Notes: generated by a model from the letters alone, not told the origin. A DNA stretch of 64,000 nucleotides from Mesotaenium endlicherianum (GCA_009602735.1 WELA01005980.1:533414-597413); one strand, 5' to 3'. Positions 44,056 through 56,266 are shown, counted from the first letter of the stretch. Translations and numbers: made by a program.

Positions 44056-45285
44056 TGTAACGATCCAAGCTTCTTAGGCATATTTTAGGATATTATCTTA
44101 ATTTCCTCAAATACGATATACTTTTGAATCGATGAAAGATTAAATTTTCACGAATTTCTCTCCACACACGTGTGCCGACAAATTTCGTTCGATTGGCGAA
44201 ACGATCGGCAAATTTATCGATAAGGTATCTTCATTGCTTTGCAAAAGAATATTGTAGCTAATCATGAAATTACTTTGATTAACTACAAGACGGTTAAGTT
44301 AATTAATCACGGATTCATTAACTTATCGTGACTTTCATCATTACGGATAATGAAAGTCACACTGTTTCGAATTAATGACAATCGTTAATACGAAAGAAAA
44401 ACCCGAACCGGCGACCTAAGGGAGTCGCCGGCCGAAATCAAACCCGCAACCTCCCGGTCGCGTCGACGCGATTCCACGACAGTCGTAATTCAAACAAACA
44501 CGAATTTACAAAGTTACTTTGTACCCGGAGGGATTCAAACCCTCGTCCTTGTTTGAAACGTTCACACCTAACCAATAGGCCAAAGAGTTTCCTTAAACTC
44601 CCGGTTCATGTCAGACGTACAAGTGCGCGACCAACCGAACAGTCGCGACTTTTTCGAAAAGTCGCGTGAACACAAAAACTCCCTTTTGGCGCAAAAAGGT
44701 TCTTCAGAAGTCGTCAAAAAGTCTCCAAACGGCCAAACGACGTGTTACGAGCATTCAGCCGAACGGGTTGCACCCCTTCGCCTGTTTTCGTTGAACATGA
44801 ACTATTGCCCTAGCAGGTGACTTGAAGCACTCTAGTGCCTCATGTTGTGCAAGTATATATAGTTGCAAGAGTCATTGTGAGTGCAATCTTCACAAGCACG
44901 CATTCTACGGCTTTACGTTCTTCTCCTCATAGTCACAAGTATTAGAAATACGCAAAGTTGTCGTTGATTCTTCCATTTAGTTATCAATGTTTCTTGAATA
45001 CCAAGCAAAGATCCTTGAGGAAAGCAGAAACGTTAAAAAAGGATGATAGAATTTTCCACTCCTCAACCGCATGTACAGTTAAACTTCTCCGGGTCCCCTT
45101 CCAAGTTGAGCCCGCAGCCCTTAAAGGCCTCAATCCCCAATTTGCTTCGGAATTCTTGTTTACCCGAATCAATCAACCAAAGTTCTGAAAAGTAAGACAG
45201 AATTGTTTTACTTCCAAATAAACTTTCGCCCAAGTTAAAGGTTTACACAAGTGAACAATTTTGTACTTTGCAAAATTGCGTCTAA
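44056..45285 (+). repeat. F 3' LTR (right end uncertain)
   Basis: Begins TGTAACGATCCAAGC directly after the G-rich polypurine tract. It contains a TATATATAG-type box near 44,850 and two tRNA-like segments in reverse. The block near 45,204-45,275 matches 15,835-15,910. The end is set only by where that similarity fades. Confidence 0.55.
44400..44605 (-). ncRNA. Two degenerate tRNA-like segments (SINE-like) inside the F LTR
   Basis: On the minus strand 44,515-44,590 reads TTGGCCTATTGGTTAGGTG, an A-box-like D arm, and about 35 bases on GAGGGTTTGAATCCCTC, a B-box T arm with a perfect 5-bp stem. The acceptor stem does not pair. A second segment (44,400-44,490) has GGGAGGTTGCGGGTTTGATTT, also B-box-like. 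They look like tRNA-derived relics, not functional tRNA genes. Confidence 0.35.
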
Positions 45286-45509
45286 GCAGAGTAACACACA
45301 ACACCAAGTTTGGAGAAAATCGCCCACCAAGGCTTTTGTTTAACTTTCACAAAGTCACAGCCTACAAAACTCTAAAACTATGGTATTCGTGCTAGCTTGG
45401 CTTGACTCTTCGCTCAACACCGCGCCTTAGCAATTCACTCTGCCGGCTAGGCTCGCTTAGTCTTTACTGAGAGCCTTACTTGTTGATCCTGCTCTTGCTA
45501 TTAGCATTG

Positions 45510-46750
45510 ACAATTGAGACTTCTAAGAACTTGAAAAGTAACACAGCACTCACCATTTTATGTGCTCTTTGCATGTTTGTGATGTTTAATCCGGATTTTC
45601 ACTAGCAATCCTAGCAGATTCTATTTTACAAGCTCTCTAACTCCTACAAGTGAGATCCTTTCTTGGGAGCTTCTAGCTTTGACTTTCTATGATGCAATGA
45701 TAGGGAAATCTTCAAGCGTCGACAAAAGCGTGGCTTCTTGTCTCTTTGTGGCCTTGGAAACTCCTTCTTTTTCTCGCTTCTTTTCTCCTCTCCTTTCGCT
45801 CCTGCGCTCCCTTCTGCTTCTTGGCAAAATGCAAGGGCAAGAATGAGGCAAGTTCGTGCAAGGCTCGTGCCTTTCTCAGGCACCACGCACGCTATTCTTC
45901 CTCAGAATCTCCAACGCTTAGTCACAGCGCTTGGCTTGCATGTTGCCCTTGCAACGACCTAACTTAACCATCGTCACATAGCATGCATGCACGCCTCGTC
46001 ATTGTCGCGCATGACTGCTTGGCTTCTCAGTCAGCAATCACGCCTTCATGGCCCTAGGGCTTGCAACACTCAAGATAGGCGTCTACGTTGTGGCCGTCAT
46101 ACGAGAGGTCTTAGCCAAAGTGGCACACATTCGCACACAGCTTCCTTGACTTGGCATTTCCAGGTTGGTTGTTCAGTCAGAGTTGCCTCACTGGCATCCG
46201 CTGACATAGACCATTCGCTGATCCCAGCTTAGCTAGTTTTTCAGCTGTCTTGTCTTGTCTTGTCTTGTCTGCTTCCTAAAAAGGTTAAGCTGTTACGCGC
46301 GACACATACGAGGCTAGCATGCATACTAACTAGGCTCAACATAAGTTAAGCAAGGACAACTTCCAGGATGCATGCATGCGTGGTGCCTGTGAAAGACACG
46401 AGCCTTGCACACTTTTTCTCAATTTTGTTATTGCATCTTCTTGCCAAGAAGCAAAAAGAAGGAGCAGAGAAGAAGGAAGAAGGAGAAAGACGCAAAGGAG
46501 AAGGAGTTCCCAAGGCCAAAAGGAGCCCGAGAAGACGTACGCTTCTGCCGGCGCTTGAAAATTTTCTCTTTGTACCTTAGAAAAGTTAGAAGTGAGGAAT
46601 TCACAAGGGGGGGTCTTTGCTTGAAAGATAGGAATCTTGCATATAGGATTTGCTAAGAAATTTTAATGCAAAATTCAAGCAAACACCACGAGCATGCAAA
46701 GAGCACATAAGATGGTGAGTTTTGTGTGTCTCCAAATTCTCAGAACTTTT
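45510..46750. repeat. Imperfect inverted repeat, arms about 370 bp
   Basis: The left arm (about 45,510-45,890) and right arm (about 46,370-46,750) are reverse complements with scattered differences. Examples are CATTTTATGTGCTCTTTGCA on the left against TGCAAAGAGCACATAAGATG on the right, and CCTTGGAAACTCCTTCTTTT against GAAGGAGTTCCCAAGG. The spacer is about 480 bp. It fits a foldback or MITE-like DNA element, or a hairpin transcript source. Confidence 0.8.
46248..46271. repeat. (TTGTC)n pentanucleotide repeat
   Basis: Four to five copies of TTGTC in the spacer of the inverted repeat. Confidence 0.8.
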
Positions 46751-47894
46751 GAATATCTAATTATCGTGCAAAAACAGGATGAGCAAGAACAACCCTCAGT
46801 GGAGAACTGAGAAAGTCTAAGTGTGCAGGGAAGACCTGGCAGACGAGGCTAAGAGCGGAAGGTCCAGCCAGGCCAGTGTAGGTTCTATAGGATTTTTAAT
46901 TTTGTAAGTTGGAGCAGTGAAAATTAAGCAGGGGGCAACTTCTCTGAACGTGGATGTTCTTGTTTTATCAGCTTGATGTGATTTTTGCAAACTACATTGT
47001 GGGCAAGTGAATACCTTAAATTTAGGCAAAAACCTAGTTGGAAGTAAGACGCTTCTATCCTTCTTAGAAAAATTGAGCCATGAGAACTTAAGTCCTAAAT
47101 TAGGAACCAAAAGAAGAGTGCTTGGTGTGGAGAACATTAAAGACTCTAACTTCAAATATGGTTTGGGCCAGTGCAAGATGACCAGCAGATGATTAGCTTA
47201 GTGCAACTCATTACCGACACACGTGTGGACAAAAGCAGGTTGACTAAAGCAGGTGCAAACGACCACTGACAAGTCGACCAGGTTGATGGCACACGTGCTG
47301 GCGATCGACACACGTGCCCTGACCTCGACGCTGTTAGGCACGAGATTGTATCTTGCAGGGTAACCTTGAAAAGGGTGTTGCGTCAAGATAGCTAGAAAGG
47401 TTCGCCGGTGGGGGAGGAGGGGTCGATAAAATGAGCAACGCAATGATATTTTTCTCTTTTCATTATTTTTGATCAAAGTTTAAATTGCGCCATGGCAGGA
47501 GAGGGCCATAGCAAGTACAATTTTGCATTTGGTGGAGAATGGAAGTAAAAAAGCATGTCAAGTGAGGCCGCTCATGTACGAAGATCATATTTGTAAGGAA
47601 CAAGTTGTTACAGGTGACCACTATGGCCAACAACTATGGCTGCCCTCCATGAGAGTTTGAGGTAGGGGGGGAAGGTAGAAAGGAGGGTTTGAAGGAGTTG
47701 CTAGCCACGGGGTGCCGCCAAGAAATATTTGGGACTATTATCACTATACAATGCGCAATGTACGCGCGAATGTTGGTACGTGAGAGCGAAAATGGCAACA
47801 CTTTTCAAACCTTGACTCAAGTAAAGAGATAATAATGCACCTTAAAAAATTGATACTCAAAAGTTTTGAAAGAGGAGCCTCTTCATGTTTCCCC

Positions 47895-48525
47895 CTGACA
47901 GGTCTCTCGGTGTCGCTTGCTTCAGTCGTCGGCTGTGGTCGGTCTGGTCTACTTGGGCGCGACTAGGCTGGTCTGTGCGCGCGCCCTAGTGAACCTCCAT
48001 AGCAGCCTAGGGCCGTCCTAGCTAGGATTCGCGCTCTTGCACTCTAGTGCGCGCCCACGAGCGTTAGAGGAAGCCACTACCTAGCCCTTTGCGCCGCCCC
48101 ACGGCAGGATTAGGGCAGTTCCTCAGGGCTCTTCTCTCTCTCAGCTAGGTAGGATAGGGAGGAACACTATAAGCCTTAGCAGTGTTGGTCCCACATTACT
48201 TTTGACCAGCAAATCTTTGGTGTATACCTCAACTTATCTAATCTGGCATTGATCTTGGGAAAACTCGTTCAAGCTTGCAACATTGCTAAGATCAAGGCAC
48301 AAGATTTAGCTACAAGAGTCCTGTGCTCCTATTCTCGCACAATATTCGAGGCTGGTTGCCTTGGTGTGGTTCTGATTTGGACCGAAGTTGCTCATCTCCA
48401 TTAAGAGCTAGTTGGAGCTTCCTTAGTCGCTTGCTAGAGCTGCGTTGTCATCACTGACCCACTCCAGCTCAATGGCAGCTCTGGTTAATTGCTTGCGTGT
48501 CACTGGCTTAATTAGCCCGCCCATT
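47895..48525 (+). repeat. D2 terminal repeat A1 (5')
   Basis: About 630 bp from CTGACAGGTCTCT to GGCTTAATTAGCC-GCCCATT, paired with A2 at 56,669-57,301. It is not preceded by B sequence. Confidence 0.87.
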
Positions 48526-48889
48526 TGCTGGTCAAAAGCGCCATGTTGTGTTTTCAAATGTGCAAGAGCTAGAGTTTGTCCTAGCAGTGTCGGTTAGCTC
48601 TCGCACAGCAGATTTGAGTGGTCTTGCATTGTTGATTAAGTCGGTTGTGTAGTTGCATTGCTTAGCCAGTCACATTTTATAAGCTCTTAAGAAGCCTACG
48701 CGTGCGTGATCTATTTTTAAGCTACAAAACTAGAAGTTAGACACCGCATTACTTGGATAGGAGGTGGTGCATTGGCACATACCCTGGGAGCCTTCATCAA
48801 AAGTGGGCGTGCTTATTGAGTTTCGGAGCCAGCCGCTGAGGTCGGTGCTCCTGTCACTGACGCCCTGAGTTCGCCTGATGTAGAAATTT

Positions 48890-49950
48890 CAGATTTGGAC
48901 GACTTCATTTCAGTTACAACCCCGAGCCATAGCCCGAGCACGACCTCGAGTTGGCGTCGTCGACCGGCTGTCATTGACAGCGAGGGCTTCATGGAAGCCG
49001 AATCTAGCTCCAGCTGTTCGGTGTATAGCGGGCGGCCAGGTACTATGGAATTGAGGATGTTTTGTTCTCACTTCATGGCGCAATATCACCTTTAGCGGAT
49101 GCGCTTTCCTGATTTATACTTGAACATTTATTTCTCTCAGCTGGCTAACTGGGTGGAAGGGGCGGCGGAATTGTACTTGCAGGAGATAACTCCCTTCCTC
49201 TTTGAGCTGCTCCCATACAATGACTCACACTCAAAGAACGAGGCGGAGACGCAGCCTGTACCAGACGCGGTGCCAGCTTCGATGATCGAAGGTGGAGGTC
49301 GCTACGAGCAGGAGCTGCCGACCACGGCTACACCTACCCAAGTCCTTGTAGCGCGCGCACGGGATATGCGCGCCCCCGTTAGCCGCGCAACTTTAGAAGA
49401 GCGTACTTTAGCCAGTGAGTTTGATGAGATCCAGGCCTGCATGGAGCGCCCACCTAACCGTGTTGATTTGTTCTTTCAGATGTGCGAGGACCGCTTCTCA
49501 ATCAACACCCCCAAAGAAGCAGCGTGAGTTGCGGAACTTTTGGCGCGGCACCCATGAGACTGCACCCGTGATGGCTCATCGACTTGTCCAGCTCCCCTCT
49601 GACACAGGTCTGCTGTCAAAGAAGGAGCAAATCCACACACACCTGGCCGCCTTTCCTCAGGAACTCGCCAAAGCTGCGCTGCAGACAGTGGTTGGCAAGT
49701 TTGGCACCAAGATGACGTTGGATGAAGTAGCTCAAGAGGTGCATGTGCTTGAAATTAACCTGGAGGACTATCAGCTTTTTCGGGCTCCTTCGCAAGCGGC
49801 GTTTAATGTGCACGCAGTCCAGACCTCTGCTACGGGTGCATTGCCTTATTTTCCACCTATAGCCGCCATGCCTGTCCTAGCGACTGCTGCGCTGACGCCT
49901 CATATTTGTACTTACTGTGGGGGGCGCAACCACCTGGAGCCGACATGATG
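48890..49950 (+). pseudogene. D2 gag
   Basis: An acidic N-terminus (ending GRPGTMELRMFCSHFMAQ, parallel to D1's SGRPGTCDLED) is followed by capsid-like helices (PPNRVDLFFQMCEDRFS, HTHLAAFPQELAKAALQTVV) and a zinc-knuckle-like CTYCGGRNH. Degraded, with a few breaks. Confidence 0.7.
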
Positions 49951-51395
49951 GGCCAAATATCTTAAGCTTAACCAGCAACGCAATTGCCGGGCGAAGGAAC
50001 CAACTGTTATTGCCCAAATCGCTATTGTCAGCCCTCCGTCCGCTCCCTCTACTAGTGTGTCTGTGGGCGGGGCTGCAGCCACCTTGGAGAATCTGGCGCA
50101 AGAGAACGCCATGCTGCGACAACAACTTTTAGCCATGCACCTCGCCACGCAGCAGCGCTTCCCTGGTCGCGTCACTGACGCCAACGACTACCTCCCAATC
50201 AAGTACTGCGGGGTCATCGACAACGACATTGCCAAGAGCCTACGTGTCTGCAAACAACCACACGGCGACGACGACTTGACTCCTACAGCTCCTCTCGTGA
50301 CCGCCTTTGTCGCTGGACGCACTCGCCTGCGGGACTCAGCTAGAGCCACCAGTCCTTCTTCGCGTTTGCCGTCCCCAGTTTGCGCACGCTTTCCCATTGG
50401 ACCAGATTATGGCGCCCATCGTGGTCGGCCGCACGCCTGCCTCGCTCCTTCAAAGTTTTGTCGGCTACCTTGCAGCCGGATGCACCAAATTACCCCCTTC
50501 CCATGCCGGCACAAGGGTTCACCGCTGCAGTTACGCCTAATTCACAGGCTGCGGACCACATGGCTACCCAATTGCATACTATGGCTGGTACTCTAGAACG
50601 TTCAATGCTTGTGTGGCGATTTACTTATGCACAGATTGTTTTTTATGCTGCCAGTGACGCCCCCGGCATCGACCCCGCACTGCCAACCATGCCACCACAG
50701 GTACCGGCTCCGTCCATGCCCGTGTCCCCACCAGATGACGTGGGAACAGCTAGCGCTCCCGCCCAATCGGATCCTTTACCGGGAGGGGGTCTCCCATTTG
50801 CTCCTGTTCTAGCGGAGTCGGTCCGCTTGCCGCCCGCATTGCAGTCACTTGGCGCGCCGAGCAGCCCGCGCACCTCTCGCCAAAGGCGTCCACGCCGCAC
50901 CTCCGCCGCGCAGCCAAGGGCACCAGTCGCTTCCTTGCCAAATTCGCCCCCACCATACAACCTGCGCAGCCGACGTCCAACCACCGGGGTGGCTAACGCC
51001 GCCATGACCACCACAACATCCATGACAGCGCCTGTCTTTGCGAGGCCTTCACCGGCGCTCTTGCCTCTGCCATCACCTACGCTCCAGCCCAGCCTTCTCG
51101 CGCGCCCACCAGCTGACGTCCTTGTCTCCCCTGCTACGTTTCCAACGCGGCGCGTGGGCTTCCAAGCCATGCGCTCCCTTACAACACTCACCGCTTTTCC
51201 TTCACCAGCCGCGCAAGCGGGCGGGGCAGTTTCAGAACCTTCACGCTCCCTAGCCCCTGAAGGGCCTGCCCCGGCTCTCGTTGTTGCATCACCTGCCTCA
51301 CACCTGCCTCCCAGTGCCATTGCACGCCCTTCTGCTCCCACTCGCTGTTCCCAACATTTACTCCGCCCCTCTAACGAACGCGTTGACAACACCCA
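49951..51395 (+). other. D2 low-complexity spacer between gag and protease
   Basis: Long Pro/Ala/Ser-rich coding-like sequence (for example NSPPPYNLRSRRPTTG), the counterpart of the D1 spacers. No domain was recognised. Confidence 0.5.
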
Positions 51396-51800
51396 CCAGG
51401 TGGTTGTGGTCGAAGGCGTGGCTCTTGCTGTCGTCGTCATCAACACGGGGGCCCAGCCTATTCTTCTAGGCGCCAACCTATTCTGCCAGCTGGGGCTCAC
51501 TGATGCAGACACCATCACAAGTGACTTGCGTGTAGCAACTGCATTGGATAGCCACACCCAGACCCTGCGTATTACCCGCCGTCGCCTTGCTGTCTCTCTT
51601 AACTCAGGCACCCCTGAAGCCCTCACCCTGTACGCACAATGCATCGTAACAAACTCTACCACCTACGACCTTTTGCTCGGGCAGGAATTTAACCTACCCA
51701 TTGGTTTGTCCGTCGACTCCTGGACTCAGCATGCACATTACAGGGTGGACTTCCGCACTACTAGGCATCACATAGGTTACTTGCCCATGCTGCTTACTCT
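51396..51800 (+). pseudogene. D2 retropepsin-like protease
   Basis: A TGAQPILLGANLFCQLGL loop region and YDLLLGQEFNLPIGLSVD align with the D1 protease blocks TGAQPVLIS and FNVLLGQDVLFPIG. Confidence 0.7.
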
Positions 51801-51989
51801 CACCTCCACCCACACCGTTGCCGTTTGCACCGCCAGTTATGTCGCCGCCTGCGCTGCAACTTACACCCCTGCCATGCCTCCCATCCATTCCGCAAACTCT
51901 CAAGCCACCTATGCGCTTCACCATCTACCACCCCGCGCTCCAATTTAGTTAGCAACGCGCACTGTGGCACAACCCCACTCCTCCACTAC

Positions 51990-53010
51990 TCATGATGCCA
52001 GCCTTCATCCCCTCACTCTCCCCTCTGATGGCATTGTTGTTTTGGATCTTTTTGTTGATCTCTCTATCTCAATCTCTGCCCTTCTCCATAACAACGTGCG
52101 CATCCAGCGCTACATCTACTGTGATTATGATCCAGTTGCGCGCGCTACTAGCCTGCATCACTTCAATCTCCTCTCAAGTCAATATCCTACCCTTTTGCCC
52201 CCCTTCGCTTGTACCTCTAGCCATACCTTGCTGCCTCAAGACATCTGCTCGCTAGGTCACGACAACCTTTCCCTCCTGGGTCCCATTGATCTTGTAGTTG
52301 CTGGCTGGTAGTGTCAAGGACACTCCCGCGTTGGGCACGGCCTCGGGCTTGACAATTTGCGTTTGCGCCTTTTCCATGAGCTGGTGCGCATTTTCAAGGT
52401 GCTTCAGCACGGGCCATTCTCATCTCCCGCCTATCTCCTCGAGAATGTTCCCTCTGGCGACGACAAACGCGCAAACGTGCGTGACAGTTTCCACTACATC
52501 ACCACCATCCTAGGTCCAGGCACCATCCTCAACGCCGCCGCCGTCGGCGCCCTCGCGCATCGCTTCCTAGTCTACTGGATCAACCTCGCGCCTCAACCTG
52601 CCTTGCAGGCCGCCGCGTCCCTCGCCCACGCTTGCCCCTGCCGGCAACTGGTTTCATCCATCCTCCCCCCCACTTACTTCCTATGCCTGTTCTTTGGCCC
52701 GATCATCCGTCCCAATGCTCCCTCAACGTTCCCCAGCAGCCACGTCGCACCTTCCCTACCTTTGTCAATTGCCCACACTCTTATGCCTTCCGCCCTTAGC
52801 TTGACGGATCATGGGGTCCCGGCATGTTATATGATCAAAATACGTGGCATCCCTCCGAACCCCGCGCGCTCATTCGCGAAGTAGCCATGGGGTTCCATCC
52901 CCACGCTACCGCTGCCCCCACATTGTCTGAGTCTACACGTTGCCAGTTGTTAGGCCGCGCTATGGACGTCTTTGCTCTCACTTGGCTACTTCACATCTCC
53001 CCTGACCTCA
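51990..53010 (+). pseudogene. D2 DNMT3-like C5 cytosine methyltransferase domain
   Basis: Motif I is clear here as GIVVLDLFVDLS, followed by IQRYIYCDYDPVA. Then GPIDLVVAGW with a CQGHSRVGHG-like catalytic loop, motif VI as AYLLENVPSGDD, motif VIII as ALAHRFLVYWINL, and the ending EVAMGFHPHATA with RCQLLGRAMDVFALTWLL. All blocks align in order with D1. It lies between protease and RT, as in D1. Broken fossil. Confidence 0.82.
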
Positions 53011-53299
53011 ACCGCCACCTCTGCCATTCCATTGTTGCTGGGGGGGGAGGAACCGTATCTGCTCACAGCGACCAGCCCTTCACATTGTTTTCAGCGACTT
53101 TGAATGCCTCGCTGCGGCCGTTTTTTGGCACTTTCTGTCCTACTTTCATATGTGCTCACACCTTTGCTACTGGACCAAGCACTCAGCTAGTATAGCAGCC
53201 CGTTTCCTTGCCGCCTGTCCCAACCGCCTTGCTGCCTGCTGTTAAGCCTCACCAATAGGACATAGGCGAGCTGCCACCTCGCGACCACGCGCTTGTTGC

Positions 53300-54660
53300 A
53301 ATCCTCTTAGACTCTCAACGCAACAACTTTGCCTTCTCTATTTCTGAACTTGGCGTACGCACCATCGCAAAAATGTCCATTAACCTTACCACCCCTGTCC
53401 CTATCTTCCTCCGCCGCCATTGCCCGAGCGTAGCAAAATGGGCCCTGGTTGCCGAGAAAACTAAGGAGTCGCCAGCTGCGGGTCTGATGGAGGAGTCCCA
53501 ATCTGACTTTGTCGCTTCGACTGTTAGGCCTGCAAAGAAGGACCTGCTAGGCAAATGGACTAACAAGCGCATGTGTGGGGACTACTGACGTCTTAATGCT
53601 GCTACCGCTAATGACCGCTATCCTATGCCCATACCCCACGAGAGTTTCAATAAGATCGGGCAAAATCAGAATTTCAGCGTGCTAGATTTACGCCAGGGCT
53701 TCAATCAGATTTAGATCTGCGCTCAGGATAAGCACAAAATCGCCTTCTGGGGCGCTGACCGTCTCTACCAGTGGAAAGTCATGCCTTTTGGCTTAAAGGA
53801 TACGCCCACGCAGTTTTAGCAAGCCATGGACCGCGTCTTTGCTAACCTTGACTTTGCACAATGCTACATTGATGATGTCTTGATCTTCAACAATAACATA
53901 ATTGATCACTTACTCCATCTTAACCTGTTGTTCCAACCCTTGCAGGCAGCCTGACTCAAGTGCCATCCTGGCAAATGCAAGTTCGCTATGCGCACAGTGC
54001 CCCACGTGGGTCATGATATCGTCCCTGGCGGGTTGGCCCCGCAGCAAGTCAAGATTGACGCCTTGCAGCACATTCCTATTCCCTCCGACCTTTCCCGACT
54101 GCGCGCTTACCTCGGTTTTGCAAGCTACTACCGCTGTTAGCGCACTAGCTGCTCCTCTGAATGAGTTGCTTAAAAAGAATCACCCTTGGGTCTCAACCCC
54201 TGCTTGCCAGGACGCATTCGAAGCGTTTCGGAAGGTCCTCACTATTGCCCCTGTTCTTTGCCGTCCTGACTACTCGCGGCCGTTTGTGGTTCATACAGAC
54301 TGGAGTCTCCTAGGTCTTGGCGCTATGCCAGCACAAGCCAACGACAACGCCGAGTATGTCATAGCCTACGCCAGCCGAAGCAATAACCCCGCCGAGCAAA
54401 ATTACAGCTCGTATGAGGGGGAGTGCCTCGCAGCTGTGTGGGGCGTGGTTCACTTCCGCCACTATCAGTACGGGCAGACATTCATTCTTATTATTGATCA
54501 TCAACCACTTAAGTGGCTACTCGCTAATCAAATCCTCACAAGCAAGCACGCCCGTTGGGCTCTGATCTTGCAAGATTATGATTTCACAATTATCCACAAG
54601 GCCGCTCATGCTAACTTGGACGCTGATGGCCTCAGCCGCAACCCGAACTCTTCTTGCTTT
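53300..54660 (+). pseudogene. D2 reverse transcriptase and RNase H
   Basis: RT blocks KKDLLGKWTNKRMCGDY, FSVLDLRQGFNQ, KVMPFGLKD and CYIDDVLIFN. RNase H has FVVHTDWSLLGLGAM, YASRSNNPAEQNYSSYEGE and NLDADGLSRNP, very close to D1 RNase H. Many breaks. Confidence 0.85.
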
Positions 54661-54959
54661 GACCTAAGCGGAGCGCGCTACGCCTCTGTGGAGCAAGAAC
54701 AGCTGCTGCCTGCCTGGCATGCATTTGTTTTCTTTTTGTTGCTTCTCTCCCCTGTGCCCGCTGTGCCAATGCCTGCGTACTTGCTTGCAAGGCCAGTCGA
54801 GGATGTCGCTCCCGGACAAGCGGAGACCGATACTTGGCTGGACGCGGCGGCGCTCCTCTACCTCAAAACAGCTGCCCAAGGACCGGGGCACACGCGACCG
54901 CCTCCAGCATTGCTGCCGCCCGTATCAATGGCGTGACAGACACCTTCTTTGCCTACTGC

Positions 54960-55640
54960 CTGACGCAGTCAAGATCGTCCCAAGCCAGCAGATCGAGAGG
55001 CCCTCGTTCAGCAAACCCACGAGCGCCAGGGCCACTTTGGCGTCCGACGGACCTACTGATTGCTCTAGACCTCCTACTGGTGGGTCAACATGCAGTCCAA
55101 TGTCCGGCGCTGGGTCACTCAATGCGCCGTCTACGATTGCGTGCGCGCCAACTTCAATGCTCGAGAAGTACAGCTGCAACCCTTGCCCATTTGTGGCCTT
55201 TTCTATCGCTGGTCGCTCGACCTCGCAGGCGAACTTCCCTTGTCCGGTCGGCGTCAAATTGATGTCCTCGTCATGATAGAGCACTTCTTCAAATGGGTGG
55301 AGCTGGTGCCTCTTCCTTCTAAGTCTAGCGCGTTGATTGCTGCCGCCTTCCTGGAGCGCGTCCTCGTACGCTACGGTGCCTGCGCCAAAGTTCTGACTGA
55401 CGAGGGCGCTGAATTTTAGGGCACTTTTCAGGCCCTGCTGGCCCGCTCTTATATTGACCATTGCTTGACCTCCCGCAATCACCCTCAAGCAGACAAGTTA
55501 GCCGAGCGTATGGTTCAAACTGTCAAGCGCAGCCTTCGCAAACACAGTCTTAACCACACCGTAGGCGACTGGGATTTAGCTCTATCCATGGATACAGATG
55601 GGATATAACTTTAGCCGCCAGGCTGCCCTTCGTACGTTTT
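54960..55640 (+). pseudogene. D2 integrase
   Basis: LFYRWSLDLAGELPLSGRRQ, KWVELVPLPSKS, VLTDEGAEF and AERMVQTVKRSLRK follow the D1 DDE core closely. Broken. Confidence 0.82.
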
Positions 55641-56084
55641 CTCTGTATTTCCTGCTATAAAGCCGCGAACCCGTCCTGCCCTCAGCCCGTTGCCCTCAGC
55701 TTGTCACTCCCCTCTCACTTACAGACATTCACGCGTGGCACAACGAGATTCAGAATCGCTCCCAGCTTTTTCAGTGTATTATGCCCATGGCCATGCATCG
55801 CCTAGCACCGCGATACTCTACGTTATGCACATACTCGCAGCGGGCTGTTTCAACCCCTTATTCCCTCCTACGCCGTCAGCAACTTTGTCTATCTCAAATG
55901 TCAAACTAAATCCACTTTAGACGTATCCAGCCAACCTCTTATTCTCCGCGTTCTCGGGATAGCCCCATCCGGCGTCCTGACCTTGATAGGTTCTAACGGT
56001 CAAACTACCTGTGATCACCTCCGCAATTGTGCTCCTTGTCACTTATCAAACCTCAACACCCACCAAGATTGTACTTTGGCAACT

Positions 56085-56245
56085 TTGCTCGCCAACCACC
56101 CATGCCAAGTATGTCAGCGCACGAACCGTCCCGCTTCTATGTTGTTTTGTGATCAATGGAACGCAGGCTACCATTTGCATTGTCTAGCTCCGCCTCTTTT
56201 GCGCGTCCCAGACGGGGCTTGGTTTTTCTCCAATTGCAGCTGATT
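56085..56245 (+). CDS. D2 C-terminal PHD finger
   Basis: HPCQVCQRTNRPASMLFCDQ, GYHLHCLAPPLLRVPDGAWF and SNC give the same C4HC3 layout as in D1, including the H--C pair, the PPL turn and the Trp near the last ligand pair. Retention in an otherwise decayed element supports it as a standard part of this lineage. Confidence 0.82.
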
Positions 56246-56251
56246 GTCATC

Positions 56252-56266
56252 AGCTGCGGGGGGGGG
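56252..56266 (+). other. D2 polypurine tract
   Basis: AGCTG-C followed by a run of nine G, directly before B1 as in D1. Confidence 0.65.

Larger units (their letters stand above)
41290..45285 (+). mobile_element. F: 5'-truncated chromovirus with 3' LTR
   Basis: Ty3/gypsy remnant starting inside RT. Parts: RT palm end (FRPYLGKFVQVYLNDILVYA), RNase H (GVGIGAVLLQARQPISFESR), integrase with zinc region (SGHHGI, CATCQRNKP) and core ([26 protein letters not shown]), GPF-like and chromodomain-like end (DDDIAWDIEDVL), polypurine tract at 44,043-44,055 and LTR from 44,056. Gag, protease and the 5' LTR are absent from this copy. Old, with several breaks (roughly five or more). Confidence 0.8.
45286..47877. 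other. Non-coding region with a large inverted repeat
   Basis: No gene was recognised. It holds the inverted repeat annotated separately, a (TTGTC)n run near 46,250 and, at 47,215-47,370, a segment resembling the reverse complement of 15,030-15,200. Confidence 0.5.

Noticed and set aside
44515-44590. Functional tRNA gene
   Set aside because: The acceptor stem does not pair, the anticodon arm is poor and the segment lies inside an LTR. It is kept only as a tRNA-like relic.
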